Shown: piece after piece, positions 17,511 to 26,123 of the stretch
Position numbering within the stretch: position 1 is the first letter of the stretch
How the letters are laid out: every line of letters begins with the position of its first letter
Position numbers and translations under genes: made by a program
The notes under the pieces: generated by a model
The model's input: the letters and a program-made list of their open reading frames with translations, nothing else
What the model was told of the DNA's origin: nothing
Databases searched by the model: none
NCBI GenBank assembly: GCA_947494445.1
Contig: CANLVD010000014.1
Span: 30,876 to 94,875 of the forward strand
Direction of reading: 5' to 3'
Length of the DNA: 64,000 bases
Source of the DNA: an uncultured Paracoccaceae bacterium
Lineage (GTDB): Bacteria > Pseudomonadota > Alphaproteobacteria > Rhodobacterales > Rhodobacteraceae

Positions 17511-18654
17511 GCTGCCTCATATTCTGGCCCTTTGCCTGCTGCCCGGCATCGCCTTGTCTCAGGGCGTGCCGACCAATGACAGCGGGCTGACCGCGCGTGA
17601 CATCGTCGAGACTGGCGATCGCGAGGCTGACCTCGCGGTCCAGGCGGACAAGCTTGCCGTGCGCGAACTCATCGCGGAGATCGAACGGGAGCAGCTGGAA
17701 ACCCTGCAACGCATCCTCGATGCGCAGACCAGCTTCGGCGGTCAGGGACTGCCGGCCATGGTCTCTGGATTAGAGAGTGGCAGCGGCGACCCGGACCGCT
17801 CCATCGAGGCGGTCTATGGCACGGGTGAGATCGATCCCAATCCCGGCGGCGCACAGATGTTCGGGGATGCGGCGGAAAACATCGAGCAGCTCATCATCCG
17901 CGTCGCTCAAGAGACCAGCGGGTTTGCGGGCGTGGGGCGCGCGGGCCTCTCGCCGGTCCAATGGCGCGCCCTGCTGCAGGCGCTCATCTGGCAGGAAAGC
18001 CGGTTCACCATCGGCGCGCGCTCGCCCGTTGGCGCCTTTGGCCTCACCCAGATCATGCCGGGCACGGCAAGCGATCTCGGCATCAACCCGGAATACTACG
18101 ACAGCCCCTACCTGCAGGTGCATGGCGGCGCGCGTTACCTCGCAACGCAACTGAACACCTTCGATGGGAATATCATCAACGCCCTCGCGGCCTATAACGC
18201 CGGACCCGGCCGTGTGTTCGAATATGGCGGGGTGCCGCCATTCGCCGAAACCCAGCACTACGTCCAGGTCATTCCCGAACGCTACAATCTCTACCTGAGC
18301 CGCATCGGTGGGATCGAAGCGCTCGGCACGATCGACCCCGCGTTACTGGCCAATGCCAACCTCTCGATCACCGGGCATGGCGCGGCCTTTTACGGCAACA
18401 ACTCACCCGCCGCGATCAGGCAGGCCGCCCTGCGCATCGCGGACATCGTCGAGCGGATTTCCGAGACCGAAGACGTACAGGAAAGCATCGCGCTCAACAC
18501 CTATGCCCGCGCCGAACTCGTGCGCCTCGTCGCCGCGCGTATTCGGCTTCAGGCCGCGCGAAACCGCGTCCTTTCCGCCGAAGAATTGGCCCAGGCCAGC
18601 GCCCAGCTGACCGAGAACGCGTTCATGGAATTCACGATCAGGGAGATAGACTGA
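17494..18654 (+). CDS. Second lytic transglycosylase of the T4SS operon
   Basis: A 386-residue exported protein. The signal is LPHILALCLLPGIALSQG, followed by a helical region of about 120 residues. The SLT domain comes next (LIWQESRFTIGARSPVGAFG, LTQIMPGTASDLGI, ARYLATQLNTF, YNAGPGRVFEYGGVPPFAET), then a 120-residue helical tail. GTG 17494 overlaps the lipoprotein gene. The helical tail is not part of the standard VirB1 layout. Two separate transglycosylases in one operon is unusual. Confidence 0.85.
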   Translation: MTLKSKLPHILALCLLPGIALSQGVPTNDSGLTARDIVETGDREADLAVQADKLAVRELIAEIEREQLETLQRILDAQTSFGGQGLPAMVSGLESGSGDPDRSIEAVYGTGEIDPNPGGAQMFGDAAENIEQLIIRVAQETSGFAGVGRAGLSPVQWRALLQALIWQESRFTIGARSPVGAFGLTQIMPGTASDLGINPEYYDSPYLQVHGGARYLATQLNTFDGNIINALAAYNAGPGRVFEYGGVPPFAETQHYVQVIPERYNLYLSRIGGIEALGTIDPALLANANLSITGHGAAFYGNNSPAAIRQAALRIADIVERISETEDVQESIALNTYARAELVRLVAARIRLQAARNRVLSAEELAQASAQLTENAFMEFTIREID

Positions 18655-19463
18655 TGAGAGATTTACTCTTGAGAACGGCCTTAGCCACGACACTTGGGAT
18701 TGGCCTACACTTGGGAACCCTCTCCCCTGCCCTGGCGCAAGGTGTGCCCGTTGTCGATACCCAGAACATCGCGCAAAACATCCAGCAGCTCCGGCAGATG
18801 ATCGAAGACGAGATCCTGCAAAACGAGCAGCTGACGCAGCTCCGCGAACAGCTTGCGACACTCACGGACCAACTTGCGGAGCTGCAACGAACCTATGAGG
18901 CGCTCACCCGTCTTGCCGAACTGCCGGAGATCATCCGCACGGAAATGGAAGACGAGCTGAACGGCCTGCTCGATCAGGAGTTCGGCGACATCCTCGCCAC
19001 CATTGAAGCCATCAAGACCGGAGACTTCTCTGGCCTCTCTGGCTCCGGCGCGGGCGAGATCGAAACCCAGATGGACCGGGTCCTGGCTGATCTCGGCTTT
19101 GACGATGACACGCTTTCGGAAATGGCCACCAGCGGCAATCCCGGGGCCAATCGTGTGGCGACGCAAGCGACAACCGGTGCGCTCGTCTCGGCCGCAGCCC
19201 AGAACAGCTATGAAGACGCAGGGCAATCGCTGGAACGCGTCAACCGCCTCGTCGGGCTCATCGATGACATGGACGAACTGAAGGAAAGCATCGATCTCAA
19301 CACGCGCGTGACGGCGGAACTGGCGATTGCGCTTGTGGCCATGTGGCAGCTCGAAGCGGTGCAGACCGTGGGCGACGGCACAGGCGGCGTGATCGATGCC
19401 GCAACCATCGCCGAGGAGCAGCGGTTTATGGACTTCACGCTGCCCGAGTTGCGGGCAGACTGA
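18654..19463 (+). CDS. virB5: VirB5-like minor pilus protein
   Basis: 269 residues. A signal peptide (ATTLGIGLHLGTLSPALA) is followed by long coiled helices (IAQNIQQLRQMIEDEILQNE, QLREQLATLTDQLAELQRTY), the classic start of VirB5/TraC proteins that sit at the pilus tip. The position between the transglycosylase and virB8 supports the call. The ATG overlaps the previous stop. Confidence 0.82.
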   Translation: MRDLLLRTALATTLGIGLHLGTLSPALAQGVPVVDTQNIAQNIQQLRQMIEDEILQNEQLTQLREQLATLTDQLAELQRTYEALTRLAELPEIIRTEMEDELNGLLDQEFGDILATIEAIKTGDFSGLSGSGAGEIETQMDRVLADLGFDDDTLSEMATSGNPGANRVATQATTGALVSAAAQNSYEDAGQSLERVNRLVGLIDDMDELKESIDLNTRVTAELAIALVAMWQLEAVQTVGDGTGGVIDAATIAEEQRFMDFTLPELRAD

Positions 19464-19479
19464 TCAAGGGTTGTGACAG

Positions 19480-20133
19480 GTGGCGAGTGAACAGGAAATC
19501 ATCGAAGAAGAGCTGGTCTATGGTGCCCTGCGCCGCGAACGGCTCTGGCAGCGCCTTGGGCTCATCTGCCTTATCTTCGGCATTCTAGGTTGCCTAAGCG
19601 CGGCGGCTGTCGCAATTCTCGATGTCGATCCGCCACCTGTGGTCGTTCCCTATGATCCCGAGACAGGCTTTGCCCTGCCCGAAGCTTCGGTGGGCGCGAC
19701 GTCGGTGACTGCCAACCAGGCCATCATCGAGGCGGAGGTCTTCCGCTATGTGACCGACCGCGAGGTCTATAACCAGCTCGACAACGATCTGCGCATCCGA
19801 AGCGTCTTGCGTCGATCCGACGGCGCGGCCGCAAGCGGTCTCCGGCAAATCTGGAACAGCGCCAACGAAAACTACCCGCCGACAGTTTATGGCCCCAATG
19901 CGCGGCTTGAAGTGGAAATCCTCAGCATCAACCGGATCGGCACCAACCGCGCCACGGTCCGCCTGCGCAAGCGCCTGACGTCCATCAACGGCGTTCAGAC
20001 TGGGCTTTTCACCGCCACGCTTCTCTTCGAGTTCCGCCCCGAGACCCGCCGCTCCATCGATGAGGTCTGGACCAACCCCTTCGGCTTCACCGTGCTCGAA
20101 TATTCCATCCGCTCCGACAGATTGGAGAACTAG
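19480..20133 (+). CDS. virB8: VirB8 inner-membrane assembly factor
   Basis: A 217-residue bitopic protein: a short cytoplasmic start, one membrane span (LGLICLIFGILGCLSAAAVA) and a periplasmic NTF2-like domain. Family marks include VVPYDPETGFALPE, FRYVTDREVYNQLDNDLRI and VTVRLRK-like (ATVRLRKRLTSING), ending NPFGFTVLEYSIRSD. It starts with GTG. Confidence 0.93.
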   Translation: MASEQEIIEEELVYGALRRERLWQRLGLICLIFGILGCLSAAAVAILDVDPPPVVVPYDPETGFALPEASVGATSVTANQAIIEAEVFRYVTDREVYNQLDNDLRIRSVLRRSDGAAASGLRQIWNSANENYPPTVYGPNARLEVEILSINRIGTNRATVRLRKRLTSINGVQTGLFTATLLFEFRPETRRSIDEVWTNPFGFTVLEYSIRSDRLEN

Positions 20134-20134
20134 T

Positions 20135-20830
20135 TTGATCAGTAAGTTCTTTGTTGCTGGCCTATTTTCCCTGCTGCCAGTCCTTGCCTTCGCGGAAGCC
20201 ATTCCGCGCGTTGGCCCCAATGACAGCCGCGTACGCTTGGCCACCTACCAGGAAGGCCAGGTCTATCGACTGAATGTCTCGCTCACCCATGTGACCACGA
20301 TCGAGTTCGGTGAGGGCGAAAGCATCCGCTCGATCATTGCGGGCGACACGGAAGGCTTCGAGATCGACGGTGTGCCTGGCGGGCAAGCCTTCGCGATCAA
20401 GCCCGTCGCGCGCGGCGTTCATACCAATGTGACGGTCTACACGAACAGGCGAAGCTACTATTTCAACGTCGAGGAGGTCCGCAGCCCAACCTTCTACGTG
20501 GTCCAGTTCCGCTACCCCGAAGACAATGCACGGCCCACACGTGCCATCGCGGCCCAGGCCCCGAATTACAATTACGGGGCCAGCGCGCACACCGAGTTTA
20601 CCCCGACCCGCGTCTGGGATGACGGGACCTTCACGTATTTCGAATTCCCGCGGAACGCGCCGGTGCCCGCGATCTTCCGTTACGCCAATGGCCGAGAACG
20701 GACGGTCAACACTCAAGCCACCGAGGACGGAGTGATCCGGGTCTCCGGGGTGAACAGGCAATGGGTCCTGCGGATCGGGGACGAGGTGGTCTGTATAGAG
20801 GCCACACCGCCTGCGGGGGTGGGCTCATGA
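20135..20830 (+). CDS. virB9: VirB9/CagX outer-membrane channel component
   Basis: 231 residues with an export signal (FFVAGLFSLLPVLAFA, cleaved before EAIP). Family blocks are DSRVRLATYQEGQVYRLNVS, TTIEFGEGESIRSIIAGDTE and the C-terminal YFEFPRNAPVPAIF. TTG 20135 is chosen because it opens the signal peptide and lies right after the virB8 stop; a longer frame would overlap virB8. The stop overlaps the virB10 ATG. Confidence 0.93.
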   Translation: MISKFFVAGLFSLLPVLAFAEAIPRVGPNDSRVRLATYQEGQVYRLNVSLTHVTTIEFGEGESIRSIIAGDTEGFEIDGVPGGQAFAIKPVARGVHTNVTVYTNRRSYYFNVEEVRSPTFYVVQFRYPEDNARPTRAIAAQAPNYNYGASAHTEFTPTRVWDDGTFTYFEFPRNAPVPAIFRYANGRERTVNTQATEDGVIRVSGVNRQWVLRIGDEVVCIEATPPAGVGS

Positions 20831-22206
20831 GCGACACCGGAAACGCGGACCTCGAGAAACGTCTCGCGGCCCTCGAGCAAGGCAAAGGCGCAGGTTCGCC
20901 CCCTGCCCCACGGCGTTCACCGCTGTTCGCATTGGTCGTCGTCCTCGTGATCGGTGCCGGCGGTGCATTGCTCTATCTCCTATCCCAACCGGAGGAAGAG
21001 GAAGCCCTGCCCACGGCCACGCCGGACGTGTTCCAAAACGAAGGCGACGGGTTTGGCGCCATCGAAACTCTCCCGCCGCCCGAACCGGAAGTCGTTCTGG
21101 TCGCACCAGACCCGGTTGAACCCAATGCCGAGCTTCTGGCGCAGCTCGCCGCCCTTCAGGCCCAGATCGAAGAGTTGCGCAATGCGCCCGAACCGGTGGT
21201 CGAAGAAGATACCGCTGCCGCCGAAGCCATCGATGCGCTGACAGCCCAAATCGCGGCGCTGCAAGCAGCGTCAGAAGCCGCGCAACAGCAGTTTCGAGAT
21301 GAGCTTACCGCGCGCGATCGCGAGCTGGAGCAACTCCGGATGGACCTCGAACTTGCGCAGCTCGAAGCCAATCGGCCCCTCCCCGCACCCATCGGACCCA
21401 CAGAGGACGAGCTGCGCGCGAGGGAAGAAGAGCGGCTGCGCCGCGAGGAAGAAGCAAGGCGGCTCGCGGAGCTTGAACGCCGCGCTGCAGAGGAACGCGC
21501 GTTTCAAGAGCGCCGCATCACCTCGCCCACCATCGCCTTTGGCGGCACCTCAGTCGCAAATGAGACGACTCTGACCGAACGGACCTTCGGCGAAGTGACG
21601 GATTTCGTGCTGAACGGCGCGCTGCCCACCTCGGTGACGCAGGCAGAGGTCATCGCAAACCCGTCCAACACCATCATTCAGGGCACAATGATCCAGGCCG
21701 TCATGGAAACCGCCCTCGACAGCTCCCTGCCCGGCCAGACCCGCGCCGTTGTCTCCGAGGATGTGTTCAGTTTCGATGGCTCACGGCTGCTGATCCCGCG
21801 TGGATCCCGCCTCATCGGGCGGTATCGCTCTGGCGTCGATATTGCGCAGCGCCGCGTCACAATCGCTTGGGACAGGATCATCCTGCCTGACAACCAGACC
21901 ATCCAGATCAGCTCCTTCGGGGGAGATGAACTTGGCCGCTCCGGCGTGACCGGCTTTGTCGACACGCGCTTCGATGAGCGTTTCGGCTCAGCGGCGTTGA
22001 TATCGCTGATCTCCGCCGCGCCAAGCGCTGCTGCTGCAAATGTGCAGGATGAGACCGCCGCGGACGTGCTCGAAGACGTGGGCGATGATCTGGCCGATGC
22101 CACGGACAGTGTGATTGGCGACTACCTTTCGATCGGTCCTGTCATCTATGTCGACCAGGGCGCCCGCGTCACCGTGATGGTCGATCGCGATCTGGAGATA
22201 TTCTGA
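20827..22206 (+). CDS. virB10: VirB10 envelope-spanning channel protein
   Basis: 459 residues. One inner-membrane span near residue 45 (LFALVVVLVIGAGGALLYLL) is followed by a glutamate/alanine-rich coiled linker and the C-terminal TrbI/VirB10 domain: ISSPTIAF-like RRITSPTIAFGG, IIQGTMIQAVMETALDSSLP, GQTRAVVSEDVFSFDGSRLL and IPRGSRLIGRYRSG. The ATG overlaps the virB9 stop (ATGA). Confidence 0.95.
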   Translation: MSDTGNADLEKRLAALEQGKGAGSPPAPRRSPLFALVVVLVIGAGGALLYLLSQPEEEEALPTATPDVFQNEGDGFGAIETLPPPEPEVVLVAPDPVEPNAELLAQLAALQAQIEELRNAPEPVVEEDTAAAEAIDALTAQIAALQAASEAAQQQFRDELTARDRELEQLRMDLELAQLEANRPLPAPIGPTEDELRAREEERLRREEEARRLAELERRAAEERAFQERRITSPTIAFGGTSVANETTLTERTFGEVTDFVLNGALPTSVTQAEVIANPSNTIIQGTMIQAVMETALDSSLPGQTRAVVSEDVFSFDGSRLLIPRGSRLIGRYRSGVDIAQRRVTIAWDRIILPDNQTIQISSFGGDELGRSGVTGFVDTRFDERFGSAALISLISAAPSAAAANVQDETAADVLEDVGDDLADATDSVIGDYLSIGPVIYVDQGARVTVMVDRDLEIF

Positions 22207-22210
22207 GCCC

Positions 22211-23197
22211 ATGTCGCTGAGCTATCTCCAGACCTCGCTTGATCGGATCGACGCCGCCGCCCGCGACGATGTCATCGAGATCTGCATCAATCCCGATGGC
22301 AGCTGCTGGGGAGAGTTCCAGGGCGATCACTTCATGCGAAAGCTGGACCAGAAGCTGAACGCAACGGAAGTGAAAGACCTCGGCAACCAGATCGCCTCTT
22401 CCGCCAATACCACCATGAGCAAGGACCGCCCCATCGTCTCGGTCTCGATCACCTACAAAGGGCGACCGATCCGAGCGCAGGTCATCACGCCACCAGCTGT
22501 GCTAACGGCGATGTCGATCAGCCTGCGGTTCTTTTCAAGCCTGCCACTCGACGGGATCGCGCTCGATTTCCTCTATGGCAAGGAACGCAAACTCGAAGAA
22601 CTCCGCCTCGAGAAAACCCGGGAACTGCGCGAGGTGGTGGCCGCGGGCGCCATCGACGATGCGCTGGCCTTCTGCGTAGACAACAAGCTCAACATGATCG
22701 TCTCGGGCGGTACTTCCACCGGCAAGACTGTCGCCGCGCGGAAGATCCTCTCTCATGTGCCATCCGAGGAACGCATCGTCACCATCGAGGAAGCCGCCGA
22801 GCTTCTGCCGACCCAGCCCAATGCCGTGACCCTCATCGCCAATCGCGACGCAGAATTCCAGACCGCCGATGTGCTTCTCACCGCCACGCTGCGCATGCGC
22901 CCCGACCGGATCATCCTCGGCGAGGTGCGCGGCAAGGAGGCCATGACCTTTCTGGAAGCCATCAACACCGGCCATGGAGGCTCGATGACCACGCTGCATG
23001 CGGAAACCCCACAACTCGCCGTGCAGCGCCTCGCGATCGCGGCCCTCAAGACCGAAATCCCGATGACCTATGCCGACATGATCCAGTACATCGAAAATTC
23101 CATCGATGTGATCATCCAGGCCGGCCGCCATGACGGCAAACGCGGCATCACCGAATTCTACCTCCCCGGCGCAACTGAGATTGGAACTTCCTCATGA
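22211..23197 (+). CDS. virB11: VirB11 traffic ATPase
   Basis: A 328-residue hexameric ATPase at the cytoplasmic face of the channel. Walker A is GGTSTGKTVAARK (about residues 167-179), the Asp box is VTIEEAAELLP, Walker B is RIILGEVRGKEA and the His box is GHGGSMTTLHAE. The N-terminal domain is complete. The stop overlaps the start of the DUF4177 gene. Confidence 0.96.
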   Translation: MSLSYLQTSLDRIDAAARDDVIEICINPDGSCWGEFQGDHFMRKLDQKLNATEVKDLGNQIASSANTTMSKDRPIVSVSITYKGRPIRAQVITPPAVLTAMSISLRFFSSLPLDGIALDFLYGKERKLEELRLEKTRELREVVAAGAIDDALAFCVDNKLNMIVSGGTSTGKTVAARKILSHVPSEERIVTIEEAAELLPTQPNAVTLIANRDAEFQTADVLLTATLRMRPDRIILGEVRGKEAMTFLEAINTGHGGSMTTLHAETPQLAVQRLAIAALKTEIPMTYADMIQYIENSIDVIIQAGRHDGKRGITEFYLPGATEIGTSS

Positions 23198-23388
23198 AGA
23201 CCTTTGAATATGACATCCTCAGCTTTCCTATGACCCGAAAGACGAGTCTTGCCGACATGCAGGCCAGCCTGAACGCGAAGGGGGCCGAAGGCTGGGAGGT
23301 GGTGTCAATCAGCTCCTCGGAATTCGCCAATATCGGGCACACCGTTTTCCTGAAGCGCGAAACCACACCTGCTGGAGCCACGGCATGA
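23194..23388 (+). CDS. DUF4177-like small protein
   Basis: 64 residues with the DUF4177 pattern: FEYDILSFPM, then LNAKGAEGWEVVSISSSEF and VFLKRE, a small beta-alpha-beta unit. No role is known. It overlaps virB11 by four bases and the next gene by four, so it is a genuine member of the operon. Confidence 0.8.
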   Translation: MKTFEYDILSFPMTRKTSLADMQASLNAKGAEGWEVVSISSSEFANIGHTVFLKRETTPAGATA

Positions 23389-23795
23389 GACAGGCGCAGC
23401 ACCTAGCCTTGGCCGCGATGGCCCTGAGCCTACTGGCTATCCCCGCCTTCGCCGAGCGCACTCTGGTGCCGACCCTCGGTCGCAGCTTCAACGTCTGTCC
23501 GGACCGGCCCGCTGAGCCCAGCTGGATGCAAGAAGTTCCCCTACGCCAAGCCTATCAGCGCGTGTTGGTCCAGGATATCTATCGCACCCAAAATCTCGAG
23601 CGCATCGTCGAGAGTGGCAACTGCGATTGCGAAACCCGGTTCCCCTCTTGGGACGCAGCCGAGGCGGTGTTTCTTGAGCACCACGCCAGTGACGAACGCT
23701 GGGAGATGCTGGAAGCTTCCGACTCCTATAACCGGCGCGCCAACGAAGTTCGCCTTGAGGCCAAAGCCATCTGCGAAGCCGCGGGCAATTGGTAA
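23385..23795 (+). CDS. Exported T4SS accessory protein
   Basis: 136 residues with a signal peptide (LALAAMALSLLAIPAFA, cleaved before ERTL). The mature part has cysteines in NVCPDRP, GNCDCETRFPSWDAAEA and AICEAAGNW, plus YQRVLVQDIYRTQNLERIVE. The family was not recognised. Its place between virB11 and virB6 indicates a periplasmic helper of the mating channel. Confidence 0.75.
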   Translation: MRQAQHLALAAMALSLLAIPAFAERTLVPTLGRSFNVCPDRPAEPSWMQEVPLRQAYQRVLVQDIYRTQNLERIVESGNCDCETRFPSWDAAEAVFLEHHASDERWEMLEASDSYNRRANEVRLEAKAICEAAGNW

Positions 23796-23807
23796 GGCAG
23801 CCCCGTT

Positions 23808-24884
23808 ATGAGCGTCGTCACCTACTTCGTTGAAACCTCCCAGGGCTATCTCGACACCGCCGCAGAAACCCAGTTCGGATCGGTCGCGGCAACGGTCGGT
23901 ACGCTTCTGGTTTTGGGCACGACGCTCGTGGTGATCCTCGTCTTCCTGAACATGATCTACCAGTACAAAGCGATGGATGGCCGCACGGCCTTCTGGCTCG
24001 CGGTCAAGATCGGACTGATCGGGATATTCTCTACCAACTGGGTACAGTTCAACGCGCTTTCCGCCGCTATCCTTGCCGGGATCGACAGCATTGCGGGTGC
24101 GCTTGTCGCCTCGGTCGGTGGCGGTACCCCGGGGCCCTCTGGCACGTTCGCGGAAGAATTCGACCGGTTGATCGCCGAGTTGGGGGACTATTCGAACGCC
24201 GCTGGTTCCGAGTTGAACTGGATGGCCGGCGCCATGCTCGACATTGTCGGGGTCCTCTTGCTCTCGATTCTCGGCGGACTCGCAGCCTTCATCCTCGTGG
24301 CCTCGCGTTTGATGATCGCACTTCTGATCGGGATCGCTCCAGTCATGATTTTCCTGACCCTCTTCGAAGTGACCAAGGATTACTTCGCGCGATGGCTTTC
24401 AGCACTGGTTTCCTTTGCGCTCTACCCCATCGTTGTCGCCGGCGTGTTCGCCACGATCACCGGGGTATCATCAGCCCTGATCGGCGAACTGGGCGATCCG
24501 GAAGGCGCTTCCAACATTGGCGCGCTCATCCCCTTCTTCATGATGGTGCTCATGGCCAAGGGCTTCATCATCGCAACGCCATTCATCGTCCGCGCGATCT
24601 CCGGCAACATCATGATGCCCGCCCTCTCCGGTGGTCTCGGCGGCGGCTACAGCTTTGCCCGCGCCGCCATGGGCAGCCAGCAGGCCTACAATCGCTACCT
24701 GATCGGAGGCGCAAGTGGGGCGGAATATGCCGCCCTTAGAGCGCGGCAGTTTTTTGGTGTGCAGCAGATGCCAGTGCGGCAGGGGATGGGGCAAATGAGT
24801 TCTGGTGCCGTACCTGCTTCGTCTGAGACAGGGTCAAAGATGCTCGCACAACTGGCGAGGCTCGGAAGGTTGGGGAAGCGGTAA
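23808..24884 (+). CDS. virB6: VirB6/TrbL polytopic membrane protein
   Basis: 358 residues with about six membrane spans, including VGTLLVLGTTLVVILVFLNM, MLDIVGVLLLSILGGLAAFI and LIGIAPVMIFLTLFEVTKDY; the FARWLSALVSFALYPIVVAG block is characteristic of VirB6. It would form the inner-membrane passage for DNA. It ends the transfer operon; the defence genes start 225 bases later. Confidence 0.92.
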   Translation: MSVVTYFVETSQGYLDTAAETQFGSVAATVGTLLVLGTTLVVILVFLNMIYQYKAMDGRTAFWLAVKIGLIGIFSTNWVQFNALSAAILAGIDSIAGALVASVGGGTPGPSGTFAEEFDRLIAELGDYSNAAGSELNWMAGAMLDIVGVLLLSILGGLAAFILVASRLMIALLIGIAPVMIFLTLFEVTKDYFARWLSALVSFALYPIVVAGVFATITGVSSALIGELGDPEGASNIGALIPFFMMVLMAKGFIIATPFIVRAISGNIMMPALSGGLGGGYSFARAAMGSQQAYNRYLIGGASGAEYAALRARQFFGVQQMPVRQGMGQMSSGAVPASSETGSKMLAQLARLGRLGKR

Positions 24885-25109
24885 CGATCCATCCTCATCT
24901 GTCTTTTTTGGCCCGCGATAAGTTGATGCTCTCAGTGTTTACCTTTCATTGCTCACCCACAACTTCGATCTTTCGGCTCGTCGAAACTTGGTCCCAGAAA
25001 TTGAGATTCCACAACAATAAGTTGCGTTGTCGCCGAACAACTCCCACATTGTGCTGTAGACACCGCCATGTTGTGGTTTTGAACCGCTGAACAACAGTAT
25101 GAGGCCGAA
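24885..25109. promoter_or_regulatory. Leader region of the Thoeris genes
   Basis: This region is visibly richer in A+T than the transfer operon before it. An 8-base inverted repeat (CCACAACA at 25009-25016, TGTTGTGG at 25069-25076) spans the likely promoter. No gene is seen. Confidence 0.45.
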
Positions 25110-25481
25110 TTGAAGACACCGATTTTTGTAAGCTTCGACTTTGACAACGACCGACGGCTAAAGGATTTCATAATCCAACAAGCTCGAAGACCCGACTCGC
25201 CGTTCGAAGTCATCGATCACTCGTTAAAGGAAGCAGCCCCCGAGATGAGTTGGGAGGCCAAGGCTTATAGGGCAATCGGTCGAGCCAAGGTTGTGCTCGT
25301 CATGGTCGGTCCTCAAACGCACCGCGCGCCCGGTGTATTGAAGGAAATCAAAATGGCCCGGGATCAAGGGAAAAAAGTGGTACAAATCATTGGCTATCGC
25401 GACGGAAACTACACTCCGGTCAAGGATGCCGGGCAACTCTATCGTTGGAATTGGGAAAACCTGCGAAAAATACTTAGCTAA
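25110..25481 (+). CDS. thsB: Thoeris TIR-like protein ThsB (first copy)
   Basis: A 123-residue protein of the MTH538/DUF1863 TIR-like class. The first strand reads TPIFVSFDFDNDRRLKDFII. KAYRAIGRAKVVLVMVGPQT follows, and the candidate catalytic glutamate is Glu79 in GVLKEIKMARDQGKKVVQI. ThsB proteins sense infection and make a cyclic-ADP-ribose-type signal from NAD+. The start is TTG at 25110, with an ATGAGG stretch upstream as a weak binding site. It is the first gene of the cassette. Confidence 0.85.
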   Translation: MKTPIFVSFDFDNDRRLKDFIIQQARRPDSPFEVIDHSLKEAAPEMSWEAKAYRAIGRAKVVLVMVGPQTHRAPGVLKEIKMARDQGKKVVQIIGYRDGNYTPVKDAGQLYRWNWENLRKILS

Positions 25482-25539
25482 ACGGGCTGCGAGCCCACAT
25501 TAGATCAGTCACGATTCCACCCTAATCCGAGGAACCCAA

Positions 25540-26046
25540 ATGGCCCGGCGCGTTTTCTTTAGTTTTCACTTTAATAACGATCACTCACGCACCCAGCTCG
25601 TACGGAATATGAACTCTCTTGAGGGCAACAGTCCCGTGACACCCAACCGCTGGGAAGAAATCAAAAACACAGGCGAAGCCGCCATCAAGAAGTGGATAAA
25701 TGACAATATGGCAGGGAAATCCTGCGTGGTCGTGCTGGTAGGCACCGAAACCGTATCCCGTCCATGGGTTCGGTACGAAATAAGAAAGGCTTGGGAAGAA
25801 GGGAAAGGCGTCCTTGGCATTCATATCCACGGACTCAAAGACTTGAACGGCAATACTTCCACAAAGGGAACCAGCCCCTTTACAGACCTCAAGGTATCTG
25901 AAGATGGCAAATTTGTGACGCTGGGATCAGCTCCGACACTGAAGAATCCTGCTGGAAGCACGAGCAAGGAAATCTACGCGAGCATCCAGAATAACATCGA
26001 AAGCTGGATTGAAGAGGCAATCCAAAATCGCGCCAAGTACAAATAA
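25540..26046 (+). CDS. thsB: Thoeris TIR-like protein ThsB (second copy)
   Basis: 168 residues of the same MTH538/DUF1863 class as its neighbour but clearly diverged: RRVFFSFHFNNDHSRTQLVR at the start, SCVVVLVGTETVSRPWVRYE in the middle with candidate catalytic Glu80, then IRKAWEEGKGVLGIHIHGLK. A C-terminal extension (STSKEIYASIQNNIESWIEE) is absent from the first copy. It lies 58 bases after the first thsB and 77 before thsA. Confidence 0.88.
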   Translation: MARRVFFSFHFNNDHSRTQLVRNMNSLEGNSPVTPNRWEEIKNTGEAAIKKWINDNMAGKSCVVVLVGTETVSRPWVRYEIRKAWEEGKGVLGIHIHGLKDLNGNTSTKGTSPFTDLKVSEDGKFVTLGSAPTLKNPAGSTSKEIYASIQNNIESWIEEAIQNRAKYK

Positions 26047-26123
26047 GATCACGGACCCAAACTGGGCTTCAGTGCAATCTGAACCAGTAACATCGACAGA
26101 CTTTTATTCGGAGCATTATCCAC

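Noticed and set aside
18403..19226. Minus-strand frames antisense to the second transglycosylase and virB5
   Set aside because: They mirror signal peptide and coiled-coil coding on the plus strand and contain no recognisable domain.
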